Positions 9,210-16,926 of a DNA stretch of 64,000 nt are shown here, in pieces; positions within the stretch are counted from its first letter, which is position 1, and every line of letters begins with the position of its first letter. Origin of the DNA: Priestia filamentosa (lineage in GTDB: Bacteria > Bacillota > Bacilli > Bacillales > Bacillaceae_H); the NCBI RefSeq assembly GCF_900177535.1, contig NZ_FXAJ01000002.1, positions 620,001 to 684,000 on the forward strand, read 5' to 3'. The notes under the pieces are model-generated. The model worked only from the letters and a program-made list of their open reading frames with translations, was not told the origin of the DNA and did not search any database. Position numbers and translations under genes: made by a program.

Positions 9210-9692
9210 ATGAGAGAAGTATATTTTCATACAGACTCTTCTCTACATGGTTATATGAAAAATATTTCGTTAATTTTTGTTTTTGGGCTTTTTGCTCTTT
9301 CATTTGTTTTATTTCTTCTCACAGGTCTTCAATACATTCTGAGCCTTTTTCTCAACGTGCACTACACGCATCAATATAGTTCGCTTTTTTTATCTTTGCA
9401 CGTTTGTCTTGGATTCCTAATTCTTGTGCCTGTGGACGTTATTTTAGAAGATGTTATGAGACACTTTCAAGGAAACAACAAAAAGAGGGTTATTTTATCT
9501 CATATTTTTCAGTTTCTTTTATTTTTTCTTTATATGAAAACAATGGTAGTTTTTATGAACATTGCGACCTTTGATTCTATTGTTTCAGAAGTCTTGCTCT
9601 ATACCATTATGTACGCTATATTCTTTGCGCTTGAACTTATAGGTGATAGGGTGAAAAAGGAAGATGAACAAAGATTTCACCTTCACAAATAA
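9210..9692 (+). CDS. small membrane protein, possibly YrvL-like
   Basis: A 160-residue protein with four predicted helices (about 17-40, 52-72, 92-112, 123-145) and a charged C-terminus (GDRVKKEDEQRFHLHK). The segment FLILVPVDVILEDVMRHF recalls YrvL-type regulatory membrane proteins of Bacillus, but this is a weak match. GAGGAGGG sits directly against the ATG; the second ATG (MKNIS, 45 bases on) is an alternative start. No operon partner. Confidence 0.55.
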   Translation: MREVYFHTDSSLHGYMKNISLIFVFGLFALSFVLFLLTGLQYILSLFLNVHYTHQYSSLFLSLHVCLGFLILVPVDVILEDVMRHFQGNNKKRVILSHIFQFLLFFLYMKTMVVFMNIATFDSIVSEVLLYTIMYAIFFALELIGDRVKKEDEQRFHLHK

Positions 9693-9761
9693 CAGGAGAG
9701 AACAGCGTTTACTCTGGTACATAGAGAAAATAATAAAAGAAATTGAACTGTTTCCTGTACA

Positions 9762-9797
9762 AAAATAGCCCGCGACCATTTGGTCGCGGGCTATTTT
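9762..9797. terminator. bidirectional terminator
   Basis: A very strong 16-bp stem (AAATAGCCCGCGACCA / TGGTCGCGGGCTATTT) with a 2-base centre, flanked by A and T tracts on both sides. It serves the membrane-protein gene and the convergent manganese catalase. Confidence 0.9.
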
Positions 9798-9799
9798 AT

Positions 9800-10642
9800 T
9801 TATTTAGATGACACTTTTTCTTTTGTTAAATCATGGTGAAGCGCAGGATCTGGAATATTTGGATTTGGAACTTGTCCCTGTGGTTGAGGATTTTCGACAT
9901 GAACATACTTTCCAGTTCCATCTGGGGCTGTTCCTTGTGCCCATGGACCTTCTTTTGAAGCTGTTCCTTCTGAGAGATCCCAGAACTTATATGCTTCTTC
10001 TTGAGCTTCTTTTTCAGCTTCAGGTGGGAATGAAGAAGGAACAACAACGCCATTCTTTTCTTCTAATTCATTGATAGCTTCCATCCACTGATACTGATGA
10101 TAACGGTCGCGAGCAAGCATTTTACGGAACACTTTGCGTACCCCTTCATCTTTTGTCATATGATATAAACGCGCTACTTGAAGTCTTCCTTGACTTTCCG
10201 CATGTAAATTTGAACGCATATCTGCTAAAAGGTTGCCGCTTGCTACAATATAGTTTCCGTTCCATGGTACTCCTTGAGAATTTGATGGCAAACCGCCTAA
10301 TCCACTTACAAGTAGATGTTGAGGATTAATTCCACCCATAATAGCTGCTGTTGCTGGATCTTTAGCTGCTTCTGCTTGATCTTCTGGGGAAGCTCCATCT
10401 AAAAGCTGACTAATAAGAGAACAAAGCATTTCAACATGACCAATCTCTTCTGTACCAATATCCATTAACATATCTTTATACTTTTCATTTCCCCGACAGT
10501 TAAACCCTTGAAAGAGATATTGCATCATAACTGTCATTTCTCCAAATTGTCCGCCTAAAACTTCTTGTACTTGTTTTGCTAGCATTGGGTCTGGCTTATC
10601 CACTTTTACTTCGAACTGTAACTCTTTTTGATGACGAAACAT
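9800..10642 (-). CDS. manganese catalase family protein (YdbD-like)
   Basis: A 280-residue di-manganese catalase of the ferritin fold, breaking down hydrogen peroxide. Metal ligands expected in this family are visible: Glu in GQFGEMTVMMQYLFQG, the pair TEEIGHVEM (Glu, His), then Glu and His in SNLHAESQGRLQVARLYHM and ARDRYHQYQW. The C-terminus ends in a Gly/Pro-rich tail (PQPQGQVPNPNIPDPALHHDL) seen in spore or stress-associated manganese catalases. AGAGGAGGAATTTGTGTT precedes the ATG. Monocistronic. Confidence 0.9.
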   Translation of the reverse strand: MFRHQKELQFEVKVDKPDPMLAKQVQEVLGGQFGEMTVMMQYLFQGFNCRGNEKYKDMLMDIGTEEIGHVEMLCSLISQLLDGASPEDQAEAAKDPATAAIMGGINPQHLLVSGLGGLPSNSQGVPWNGNYIVASGNLLADMRSNLHAESQGRLQVARLYHMTKDEGVRKVFRKMLARDRYHQYQWMEAINELEEKNGVVVPSSFPPEAEKEAQEEAYKFWDLSEGTASKEGPWAQGTAPDGTGKYVHVENPQPQGQVPNPNIPDPALHHDLTKEKVSSK

Positions 10643-10779
10643 AACACAAATTCCTCCTCTAGTTTAATAGAATGTCCCTTTTCATCTACCCTGATTTTCT
10701 TTCCTTTAATCACTTTATTATCCAATCGTGAACATTGAATAGGTTATTTTTTTTATAAATCTTTGTGAGGCCCCGTATT

Positions 10780-10805
10780 GTTTAACTTTCATAATTAGGG
10801 GGAAC
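10780..10805 (+). promoter_or_regulatory. sigma-B type promoter of chaB
   Basis: GTTTAA (10780-10785), 14 bases, then GGGAAC (10800-10805). This fits the general-stress sigma-B consensus GTTTAA-N12-15-GGGWAW and lies about 40 bases before the chaB start. Confidence 0.6.
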
Positions 10806-10843
10806 AAAAACTATAAAAGATGACAAGTAAAGGAGAGATAACA

Positions 10844-11041
10844 ATGCCTTATCAATCGCTAGAGGAGCTTCCAAAAGGAGTCAGAAACAACGTGCCAAAA
10901 CACGGACAAGAAATTTTTAAAGAAGCCTTTAATTCAGCTGAAAAAGAATATAAGAAAGAGGAAACAGCGTTCAAAGTAGCTTGGAGTGCAGTTGAAGAGA
11001 AGTATAAAAAATCAGACGATGGAAAATGGGTAGAAAAATAA
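10844..11041 (+). CDS. ChaB family protein
   Basis: A 65-residue protein starting MPYQSLEELPKGVRNNVPKHGQEIFKEAFNSA and ending VEEKYKKSDDGKWVEK, the complete ChaB fold. E. coli ChaB is linked to the ChaA cation antiporter; in Bacillus such proteins are stress-induced and their function is unsettled. I start at the ATG after AAAGGAGAG; an upstream in-frame ATG lacks a ribosome site. The sigma-B-type promoter supports a general stress role. Confidence 0.85.
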   Translation: MPYQSLEELPKGVRNNVPKHGQEIFKEAFNSAEKEYKKEETAFKVAWSAVEEKYKKSDDGKWVEK

Positions 11042-11093
11042 CATGAGCATGGGAAAGGCGATGAGCTCCCTGATCAAGTAACATTATAAATGT

Positions 11094-11129
11094 AAAAAAA
11101 GAGAAGACAACATCTGTCTTCTCTTTTTT
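11094..11129 (+). terminator. terminator of chaB
   Basis: AAAAAGAGAAGAC / GTCTTCTCTTTTTT stem with a 7-base loop. Confidence 0.9.
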
Positions 11130-11326
11130 GTTTACGTTTGAGTGGGTAACTAAGATGATTATAAAAGTAAGAGGATGAAAATGTAGAAAAAAAGCGGCTA
11201 TTTATAATCGTTGGAATTGCGCTAATGATAACAAGAGGCGTAACAATTGTAGATAACACCTTTAGGACAAAGATAGAAGTTGGAGAACTTTTAGAGTGTT
11301 TCGATAGTTCGAGAGTAAGGCGGTAA

Positions 11327-11376
11327 AACCTCGCATAAAAGTATAGAAAGTAAAAAATACGCTTTTATGCGAGGTT
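11327..11376. repeat. 15-bp perfect inverted repeat with a 20-base loop
   Basis: AACCTCGCATAAAAG and its exact complement CTTTTATGCGAGGTT. It lies just past the stop of the small minus-strand gene and may be that gene's terminator, although the T run is short (TTTTAC on the minus strand). Upstream, 11130-11326 holds a frame reading KKRLFIIVGIALMITRGV without a start, possibly a decayed small membrane gene. Confidence 0.5.
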
Positions 11377-11378
11377 GT

Positions 11379-11552
11379 TTAAATAAACAAGATAAAAAGC
11401 ACAGCAATAAGGATACTTTGAACAAGATGAACAATCCGCACCTTTATTTTATTTTCTTTTTTGCGTAAGAGGAAAAGGTTTAATGAAAACCCTGTTACAC
11501 TAACAACTAAAAAAGCAATAATGAACGTTAGCATAAAATCATACGTCATCAT
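11379..11552 (-). CDS. small membrane protein of unknown function
   Basis: A 57-residue frame, MMTYDFMLTFIIAFLVVSVTGFSLNLFLLRKKENKIKVRIVHL and a hydrophobic end, giving two membrane helices joined by a basic loop. It has a clear AAGGAG five bases before the first of two adjacent ATGs. No known family recognised. The quality of the ribosome site and the two-helix pattern support a real gene. Confidence 0.5.
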   Translation of the reverse strand: MMTYDFMLTFIIAFLVVSVTGFSLNLFLLRKKENKIKVRIVHLVQSILIAVLFILFI

Positions 11553-11640
11553 GTCAACTCCTTGTTAGGCTATGTTGATTTTAAGCGTTCTTCATATCCT
11601 ATTATCGGAGCTTGTCGAACATGATAAACAACGTGAACTT

Positions 11641-11673
11641 AAAAACCCCCATCTTCACATAAAGAAGAGGGGG
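11641..11673 (-). terminator. terminator of the small membrane gene
   Basis: On the minus strand CCCCCTCTTC / GAAGATGGGGG followed by TTTTT. Confidence 0.75.
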
Positions 11674-11681
11674 AGTGAAGG

Positions 11682-11879
11682 TCACTTTGTTTTTTTGAAA
11701 AGTTTATAAATTCTCACCGCGCTTGCTACAGCAATCAAAATACTTAAAATAATAAAAGCTAATCCATTATCTGTATTTTGGTAGTTCACGATATTTGCAA
11801 CTGTCAGCAGCACAGCAAATACAAAAATAATGATATTAAAAATGATAATAAACTTGTTATAATTTTGTGGAGAAGCCAT
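11682..11879 (-). CDS. small two-helix membrane protein
   Basis: 65 residues. Helices at about 9-28 (FIIIFNIIIFVFAVLLTVAN) and 38-55, and a basic C-terminus (RIYKLFKKTK). AAGGAAC precedes the ATG and a terminator follows. Family and function unknown. The following 250 bases up to the MocR gene show nothing I can support. Confidence 0.6.
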   Translation of the reverse strand: MASPQNYNKFIIIFNIIIFVFAVLLTVANIVNYQNTDNGLAFIILSILIAVASAVRIYKLFKKTK

Positions 11880-12130
11880 GTTATAGTTCCTTTCTAATTA
11901 ACCTTACCCCTATGTTACCGCAAGAACGAGAACTTTTAAACTAAATTGGTAATTTATCTAGTTTACATAATAATATTCTAGTGAACAGAAATTATATTTT
12001 TGTTTACTAAATAAGAGTTGTCCGCTTGTAAAAAAACAAGTGCTATTTGATTGTAGTCTCATGTAATTTCCCATTTGCTTACTAGTGTATTTTAAAATGA
12101 AGGGGAAGGGTCTTCGTTTTAAAGATGCCA

Positions 12131-13564
12131 TTATAACGAATGCAACGATTGAGAAAATCGTCCAATAGCATCTCTTATTTTTTCCTTTCGCAGTCGTGCA
12201 AATGTGAATCTAACGTAGCCGTCCCCCATTCCATATATGCTTCCTGGCATATATAAAAGCTTGTTTTTTATCGTTTGTTCTACAAGCTGTTTATCGCTTA
12301 CTTTTTTGTTTAACTTTCCTAAAATATGAAGACCTCCCATTGGGATGGAAAAGGTTATTTCATCTCCCAATACATCTTTCAAAGCCTGTATCATCTCATC
12401 CCGTCGCTCTTTTAATTCTCGAATAAGATGGTGTTGATGAATAAGGAAAGAAGAGGATTGTAAAAGTTCATTTGCGATAGTTTGCGGAAACACACTTAGC
12501 CCGAAATCCATTTGTTGTTTTGCTTCTCCAAGCCGCTGAATAACAGCTTCAGGTCCTGTTATCCAACCGATTCGTAAGCTTGAAGCGGCTACTTTAGAGA
12601 GGGAACCAATATACAAAACATTTCCGTTTGTATCATATGATTTAATTGGTTTATGATGATGTTCTTCGAATGAAAGAGAACTAAATGGATCATCTTCCAC
12701 AACTGGAATGCCAAGAGACTCAGCTATTTCTAAAATATGCTTCCTCCGTTTTTTATTTAAGACCGTTCCAGTTGGGTTTTGATAGGTTGGATTGAGAAAA
12801 ATCATACGGATGTTTTTCTCCTTGTAGAGCTTTTGGGCATCTCTTGGAATAATGCCATTCTCGTCAACAGGAAGTCCAAAAATTCTTAAACCTGCTGATT
12901 GGAATAAAGGAAGCGAGTAAAGATAGGAAGGAGCTTCAATTGCTATGGCATCGCCAGGGCTTAGCAAACATTGGGTAATAAGATAGAGAGCCTGCTGGGC
13001 GCCTGATGTAATTAAAATCGACGAAGGTGAAGCTTTAATCCGATACGCTTCTTTCAGGTGAGAAGAGAGCGTTTTTCTTAGCGGCAAGAATCCTTGTTGA
13101 TGAACATAGCTTAAGTCTTCTGGGAAAGGGCAAGTTTTTAGACAATGTTGTAAAAGTTCTGTTGGAAACAAATCTTTTGAAAGTTCGCCACTTGCTAAAT
13201 CAAAGTCAATATCTCCTTCACTCGCCATCTCGCGGATCCTTTGCACAAGAGGATAGGAAGTCCGAAAAGACCCACCTTCAACATAGCGACGCCAGTTTGT
13301 TTCGTTTTTCGAAAATACGCCCCAGTTTGTTGAACTAACAATCGTCCCGCTTCCACGTTTTCGTTCCAAAAATCCTCGGGCAGAAAGCTCATCATAGGCA
13401 TGTACAACAGTCATTCGGTTCACTTCAAGTTTTTCGGCTAATTTTCGTTCCGGGAGAAGACGTGTCCCAGGTGGATATTCACCATAGGATATTTTTCGTT
13501 CAAGCTCATCTACAATTTGTTGATATAAAGGGGTTCTGCTTGTTTTATCTAGTTTCCATTCCAT
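12131..13564 (-). CDS. MocR/PdxR family PLP-dependent transcriptional regulator
   Basis: A 477-residue fusion. Residues 1-75 form a GntR winged helix (LERKISYGEYPPGTRLLPERKLAEKLEVNRMTVVHAYDELSARGFLERKRGSGT). Residues about 110-475 form an aminotransferase-fold domain with the PLP lysine in YIGSLSKVAASSLRIGW and the Asp in VVEDDPF. MocR proteins use PLP or an amino compound as effector and generally control a divergent gene. The divergent neighbour here is a nitrilase, whose regulation is therefore its likely job. Its own promoter overlaps the operator half-sites. Confidence 0.9.
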   Translation of the reverse strand: MEWKLDKTSRTPLYQQIVDELERKISYGEYPPGTRLLPERKLAEKLEVNRMTVVHAYDELSARGFLERKRGSGTIVSSTNWGVFSKNETNWRRYVEGGSFRTSYPLVQRIREMASEGDIDFDLASGELSKDLFPTELLQHCLKTCPFPEDLSYVHQQGFLPLRKTLSSHLKEAYRIKASPSSILITSGAQQALYLITQCLLSPGDAIAIEAPSYLYSLPLFQSAGLRIFGLPVDENGIIPRDAQKLYKEKNIRMIFLNPTYQNPTGTVLNKKRRKHILEIAESLGIPVVEDDPFSSLSFEEHHHKPIKSYDTNGNVLYIGSLSKVAASSLRIGWITGPEAVIQRLGEAKQQMDFGLSVFPQTIANELLQSSSFLIHQHHLIRELKERRDEMIQALKDVLGDEITFSIPMGGLHILGKLNKKVSDKQLVEQTIKNKLLYMPGSIYGMGDGYVRFTFARLRKEKIRDAIGRFSQSLHSL

Positions 13565-13588
13565 ATAAAGGCTCCTTATTTTTTCTTG

Positions 13589-13617
13589 ATTATAGTTTTA
13601 GAAATTGGATTAGTCAA
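13589..13617 (-). promoter_or_regulatory. promoter of the MocR gene
   Basis: On the minus strand TTGACT (13612-13617), a 17-base spacer and TATAAT (13589-13594). The -35 lies between the two operator arms. Confidence 0.7.
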
Positions 13618-13634
13618 CAATAATCCAATTGGAT
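13604..13634. promoter_or_regulatory. probable MocR operator (three ATTGGAT half-sites)
   Basis: A perfect dyad ATTGGATTA / TAATCCAAT with an 8-base spacer, then a third half-site ATTGGAT (13628-13634) in direct orientation to the first. MocR/PdxR regulators typically bind mixed direct and inverted half-sites between divergent genes, which matches this layout. Confidence 0.65.
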
Positions 13635-13691
13635 GCATACAAAATGATCGCTCTCTTTTAAAATAACCGTAAAAGAAAGGAAGCGATAAAT

Positions 13692-14654
13692 ATGGAAAAA
13701 GTGAGAGTAGCAGTTGTACAAGCGGCTTCTGTTATTATGGATAGAAAAGAAAGTATTAAAAAAGCCGTATCTTTAACAAAAGAAGCAGGAGAAAAATCGG
13801 CAAAAATCGTTGTGTTTCCAGAAGCATTTATCCCTGCTTATCCAAGGGGCTTAACGTTCGGAGCAACGGTTGGCAGTCGTTCTGAAGAGGGAAGAAAAGA
13901 TTTTTTACGCTACTTGGAAAACGCGATTGTTGTTCCAAGTGAAGAAACGCATATTCTTGGTGAAGCAGCTAAAAAAGCGGGAGTTTACTTAATTATTGGC
14001 GTTATTGAACGAGAAGGAGATGGAAGCAGAAGCACGCTTTATTGCTCCGTTTTATTTTTTGGACCTGATGGTAAGCTTCTTGGCAAGCATCGTAAGCTAA
14101 AGCCAACAGGTTCGGAGCGTCTAATATGGGGAGAAGGAGATGGAAGCACGCTCCCTGTTTTCCATACTCCTTATGGAAGAATAGGAACGCTTATCTGCTG
14201 GGAAAATTACATGCCGCTTGCTCGTGCTGCAATGTATGCAAAAGGGGTAGATCTTTATATTGCTCCAACGGCAGATGCAAGAGAGGTATGGCAATCTACA
14301 ATTCGTCATATTGCAGTTGAAGGGCGATGCTTTGTACTTTCATGTAATCAATATGTAAATAAAGAGATGTATCCAAAAGATTTAGCATGCTTTTCTGATT
14401 TGGAATCTTCCCCCAATGAAATGTGCCGAGGGGGAAGTGCGATTGTAGGACCTCTTGGAGACTATATAAAAGAGCCTGTATGGGGAAGAGAAGAAATAAT
14501 GATAGCCGATCTGAATTTAAAGGAAATTGCGGCAAGTCGCTTTGATTTTGATGTTGTTGGCCACTATGCAAGACCAGATGTGTTTCATCTTACAGTAAAT
14601 GAAACAAAGAGAGAGCAAGTAACGTGGGAAAATAAAAAAGAAGAGAATAGATAG
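13692..14654 (+). CDS. nitrilase (carbon-nitrogen hydrolase)
   Basis: A 320-residue nitrilase-superfamily enzyme converting a nitrile to carboxylic acid and ammonia. The catalytic Glu44 (VFPEAFIPAYP), Lys135 (HRKLKPTG) and Cys168 (GTLICWENYMP) are all present. The CWEN motif and the HRKLKPT stretch fit true nitrilases (branch 1) rather than amidases. AAAGGAAGCG precedes the ATG. Divergent from a MocR regulator and followed by its own terminator, so it is an inducible single-gene unit; the natural nitrile is unknown. Confidence 0.9.
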   Translation: MEKVRVAVVQAASVIMDRKESIKKAVSLTKEAGEKSAKIVVFPEAFIPAYPRGLTFGATVGSRSEEGRKDFLRYLENAIVVPSEETHILGEAAKKAGVYLIIGVIEREGDGSRSTLYCSVLFFGPDGKLLGKHRKLKPTGSERLIWGEGDGSTLPVFHTPYGRIGTLICWENYMPLARAAMYAKGVDLYIAPTADAREVWQSTIRHIAVEGRCFVLSCNQYVNKEMYPKDLACFSDLESSPNEMCRGGSAIVGPLGDYIKEPVWGREEIMIADLNLKEIAASRFDFDVVGHYARPDVFHLTVNETKREQVTWENKKEENR

Positions 14655-14655
14655 A

Positions 14656-14680
14656 AAAGCAGCGTAAAGCTGCTTTTTTT
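14656..14680 (+). terminator. terminator of the nitrilase gene
   Basis: AAAGCAGC / GCTGCTTTTTTT stem-loop. Confidence 0.85.
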
Positions 14681-14691
14681 CGGTGAAGGAG

Positions 14692-16074
14692 TTATAACTT
14701 TTTGTAGTGCCGAATGGTTTTATACATATCTAGGTTTTTAAGTTTTCGAAACCCTTTGGTACCTGGACGGGAATTTACTTCAATAATGAAAATGCGCCCT
14801 TTTTGATCAATACCAACGTCAAGTCCCCAAATCCGTTGATGAAGAGAAATATCTCCGAGTTTTACTGCTGTTTTAAGGGCAATAGAGTCTAAATCTTGAA
14901 GAAGTTTAGTGATATTGAGATGACCAAGCCCTGACTTTTCAATAGCTTCTTCGATCGCCAATACATCGGCATCTGTTGCAAGGTTTGTTGTGAAATAACC
15001 AAGACTTGCAACTTTCGCATACTTACCAGTCACAACCCACTCCGAGTGCTCGTTTCGTTGGACAATGATACGCAAATCAAGTGGGCGTCCCTCAATCGTT
15101 GCAAGATCAATGTATTGTTGAACAAGATAAGTTTGATTATCTATCATAGACTGTAAAAATGTAAAAGCTTCTTTTTTTGTGAGGAATTGCTTATTTTCGT
15201 TTCGGTATTGAATAAGATAAGAAAGTGGTTGAACAGAAACTTTAATAACCCCTGACCCTAATCTTCCAAAAACAGGCTTTAAAATAATTGTTTTATGCTC
15301 ATCAAGCATATTCCATAAAACTTCTTCACTGTTCATGACGTGTGTTTGAGGTAAAACATGTTGAAGAGACTCATCACTTTTTAAGACAGTATAAACATTT
15401 TGTTTTTGCTCTTTGATATAAAGGGGCTTTGAATTTGCTTTTGTGACCCAAAGCTTCTTTTGCTCATCAATTCCGATGCTTATTTCCCACATGGAATATG
15501 TCCGAGCTTTCCTTTCAAGTTTTTTTACTACTTTTAAAATGTTCTCATCAAGAGAGGTAAGGGTTTCAAGCGGAAGATTTAAGAGGGAAAATGTTTCTTT
15601 TACGGTTAAAATATCTGTTTCTTGCCCTGATATACTTTTTACTTTTACATATTTTTCTGTTATATCCCAATTGCCTTCTGGTTGTTTTTTAACTTTTACT
15701 TTTAAAGAAAAAGGACGTTTTTTTAATTGAAGGAAGGGGATATGCTGTTGAATGATATAAGAGGTCTTGATTTTAGAAGTTAAGAAAGTGAATAGGCTTT
15801 CTTTATCGACGAAAAGGAAAGACCCTTCAGGAGTAAGAACTTTGTAAGAACCTTTCTCATCTTTTAGAACTTGAAAAGTAGGTGAACTATGATTAGAAGT
15901 GGGTTTCATTAAAATATTTTCATAGTTACTTAAAAATCGAAAAAACGCTTCCTTTTTGTTAAATTTAATACTTTCTGGAAATGAGATTCCTAAGGAAAGA
16001 GCAAAATGATTACGTTTTCCGTTAAAATGAACAACTTTCTTTTTTCTATTAGTTTTGAATGATTTACTAGACAT
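14692..16074 (-). CDS. YheC/YheD family endospore coat-associated protein (tandem ATP-grasp)
   Basis: A 460-residue protein. The C-terminal half (about 255-455) is an ATP-grasp domain: KTIILKPVFGRLGSGVIKV, LVQQYIDL, GRPLDLRIIVQ, GLDVGIDQKGRIFIIEVNSRPG. The N-terminal half (about 45-225) repeats the same order in degenerate form (NILMKPTSN, IIQQHIPF, RPFSLKVKVK, ISIGIDEQKKLWVTKANSKP), with Lys replacing the metal-binding Glu. Relatives are coat-associated proteins made in sporulation. It borders the Mnx-like spore block and points away from it. The first ATG is followed by a basic N-terminus. Confidence 0.85.
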   Translation of the reverse strand: MSSKSFKTNRKKKVVHFNGKRNHFALSLGISFPESIKFNKKEAFFRFLSNYENILMKPTSNHSSPTFQVLKDEKGSYKVLTPEGSFLFVDKESLFTFLTSKIKTSYIIQQHIPFLQLKKRPFSLKVKVKKQPEGNWDITEKYVKVKSISGQETDILTVKETFSLLNLPLETLTSLDENILKVVKKLERKARTYSMWEISIGIDEQKKLWVTKANSKPLYIKEQKQNVYTVLKSDESLQHVLPQTHVMNSEEVLWNMLDEHKTIILKPVFGRLGSGVIKVSVQPLSYLIQYRNENKQFLTKKEAFTFLQSMIDNQTYLVQQYIDLATIEGRPLDLRIIVQRNEHSEWVVTGKYAKVASLGYFTTNLATDADVLAIEEAIEKSGLGHLNITKLLQDLDSIALKTAVKLGDISLHQRIWGLDVGIDQKGRIFIIEVNSRPGTKGFRKLKNLDMYKTIRHYKKL

Positions 16075-16303
16075 CGTACTCCTCTTTTCTCCATAAGCTA
16101 GTATTACTATATGAAAAAAAACGATATTCGTATGGGTTATGATGGAGAAATTGAAGTTTCTTAACGAAAACAGAAAGGTTTTTTATAAGGAGAAAGCCTT
16201 CTTTTCGGGGGACAAACGTCTCCTTACTCTTCGTTATGTAAAAATAAGGAAGTTTATGATAGAGGGTTTTTTAAATGTTTACGAGATAGCCTGACTTCAT
16301 TGA

Positions 16304-16331
16304 ACACCTCCTTTTGTAATGTCATATATTA
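16304..16331 (+). promoter_or_regulatory. sigma-K-like promoter
   Basis: AC (16304-16305), 17 bases, then CATATATTA (16323-16331), matching the sigma-K -10 CATANNNTA used for late mother-cell coat genes. It lies about 25 bases before the coding start of the Cys-rich protein. Confidence 0.5.
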
Positions 16332-16337
16332 CAAAAG
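16311..16337. repeat. 10-bp perfect inverted repeat over the sigma-K-like -10
   Basis: CTTTTGTAAT, 7 bases, ATTACAAAAG. The dyad covers the proposed -10 box, so it may be a regulator site (for example for a late coat regulator) rather than a terminator. No gene on either strand ends here. The remaining 16081-16303 shows no gene. Confidence 0.5.
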
Positions 16338-16354
16338 AAAAGAGGAGGTTGAAT

Positions 16355-16870
16355 ATGAAGCAGAAAATCAAAAGAAAAGAACATCCTTATGTGAAAAAAC
16401 AACCCTTTAAAGTAGGGGAAGATGTTAAGACATTCAGACGTGAGCCAGAAGAAGTAGAAGATTGTTCAAAAGACATAGTAGGAATTATTCAGAATGTAGG
16501 GATAGATTTTGTTGAATTAATAAGACGTGATCATACCATAATTAGTATTCCAATGAATCGAATTGAAAACGTGGAGTGGTTAGAAAAAAAGGTATTTTCC
16601 CGTTTCGATGACTGTGATAAAGTAGACACTTGCCCACATTGTAATCAAAAAGAGTGTAAGTGCATTGAGAAAAAAGTGCTTAATCCCCGTCCATGTAATT
16701 GTAGACATAAATCCCACTGTAATTGTCAGAAAAATTTTATAAGATTTCAAGACTGTGTGATTCCTTTCTGCGACAAAAGGGTTGAATTACGACTAGGTGG
16801 CTTAACAGATAATCTGAAGTTTGAATTATACCGTCATAAAGGAAGCAAAGTGAAACTACACGTTCTGTAA
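16355..16870 (+). CDS. Cys-rich spore coat-like protein
   Basis: 171 residues. The middle (about 43-80, DIVGIIQNVGIDFVELIRRDHTIISIPMNRIENVEWL) has the strand pattern of a small beta-barrel. It is followed by a Cys/His-rich stretch (about 88-125: CPHCNQKECKC, CNCRHKSHCNCQKNF) suited to metal binding or disulfide cross-linking, as in insoluble coat proteins. I start at the ATG after GAGGAGGTTGAAT; an earlier in-frame ATG overlaps the promoter. The barrel pattern resembles those in the neighbouring Mnx-type proteins. No known family is certain. Confidence 0.6.
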   Translation: MKQKIKRKEHPYVKKQPFKVGEDVKTFRREPEEVEDCSKDIVGIIQNVGIDFVELIRRDHTIISIPMNRIENVEWLEKKVFSRFDDCDKVDTCPHCNQKECKCIEKKVLNPRPCNCRHKSHCNCQKNFIRFQDCVIPFCDKRVELRLGGLTDNLKFELYRHKGSKVKLHVL

Positions 16871-16906
16871 CTTAAAAAGGAATCCATTGTTGGATTCCTT
16901 TTTAAG
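16871..16906. terminator. bidirectional terminator
   Basis: A long palindrome: CTTAAAAAGGAATCCA, TTGT, TGGATTCCTTTTTAAG. It separates the convergent Cys-rich and MnxD-like genes. Confidence 0.85.
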
Positions 16907-16926
16907 TTGTTATTCTATTGAAGGAG

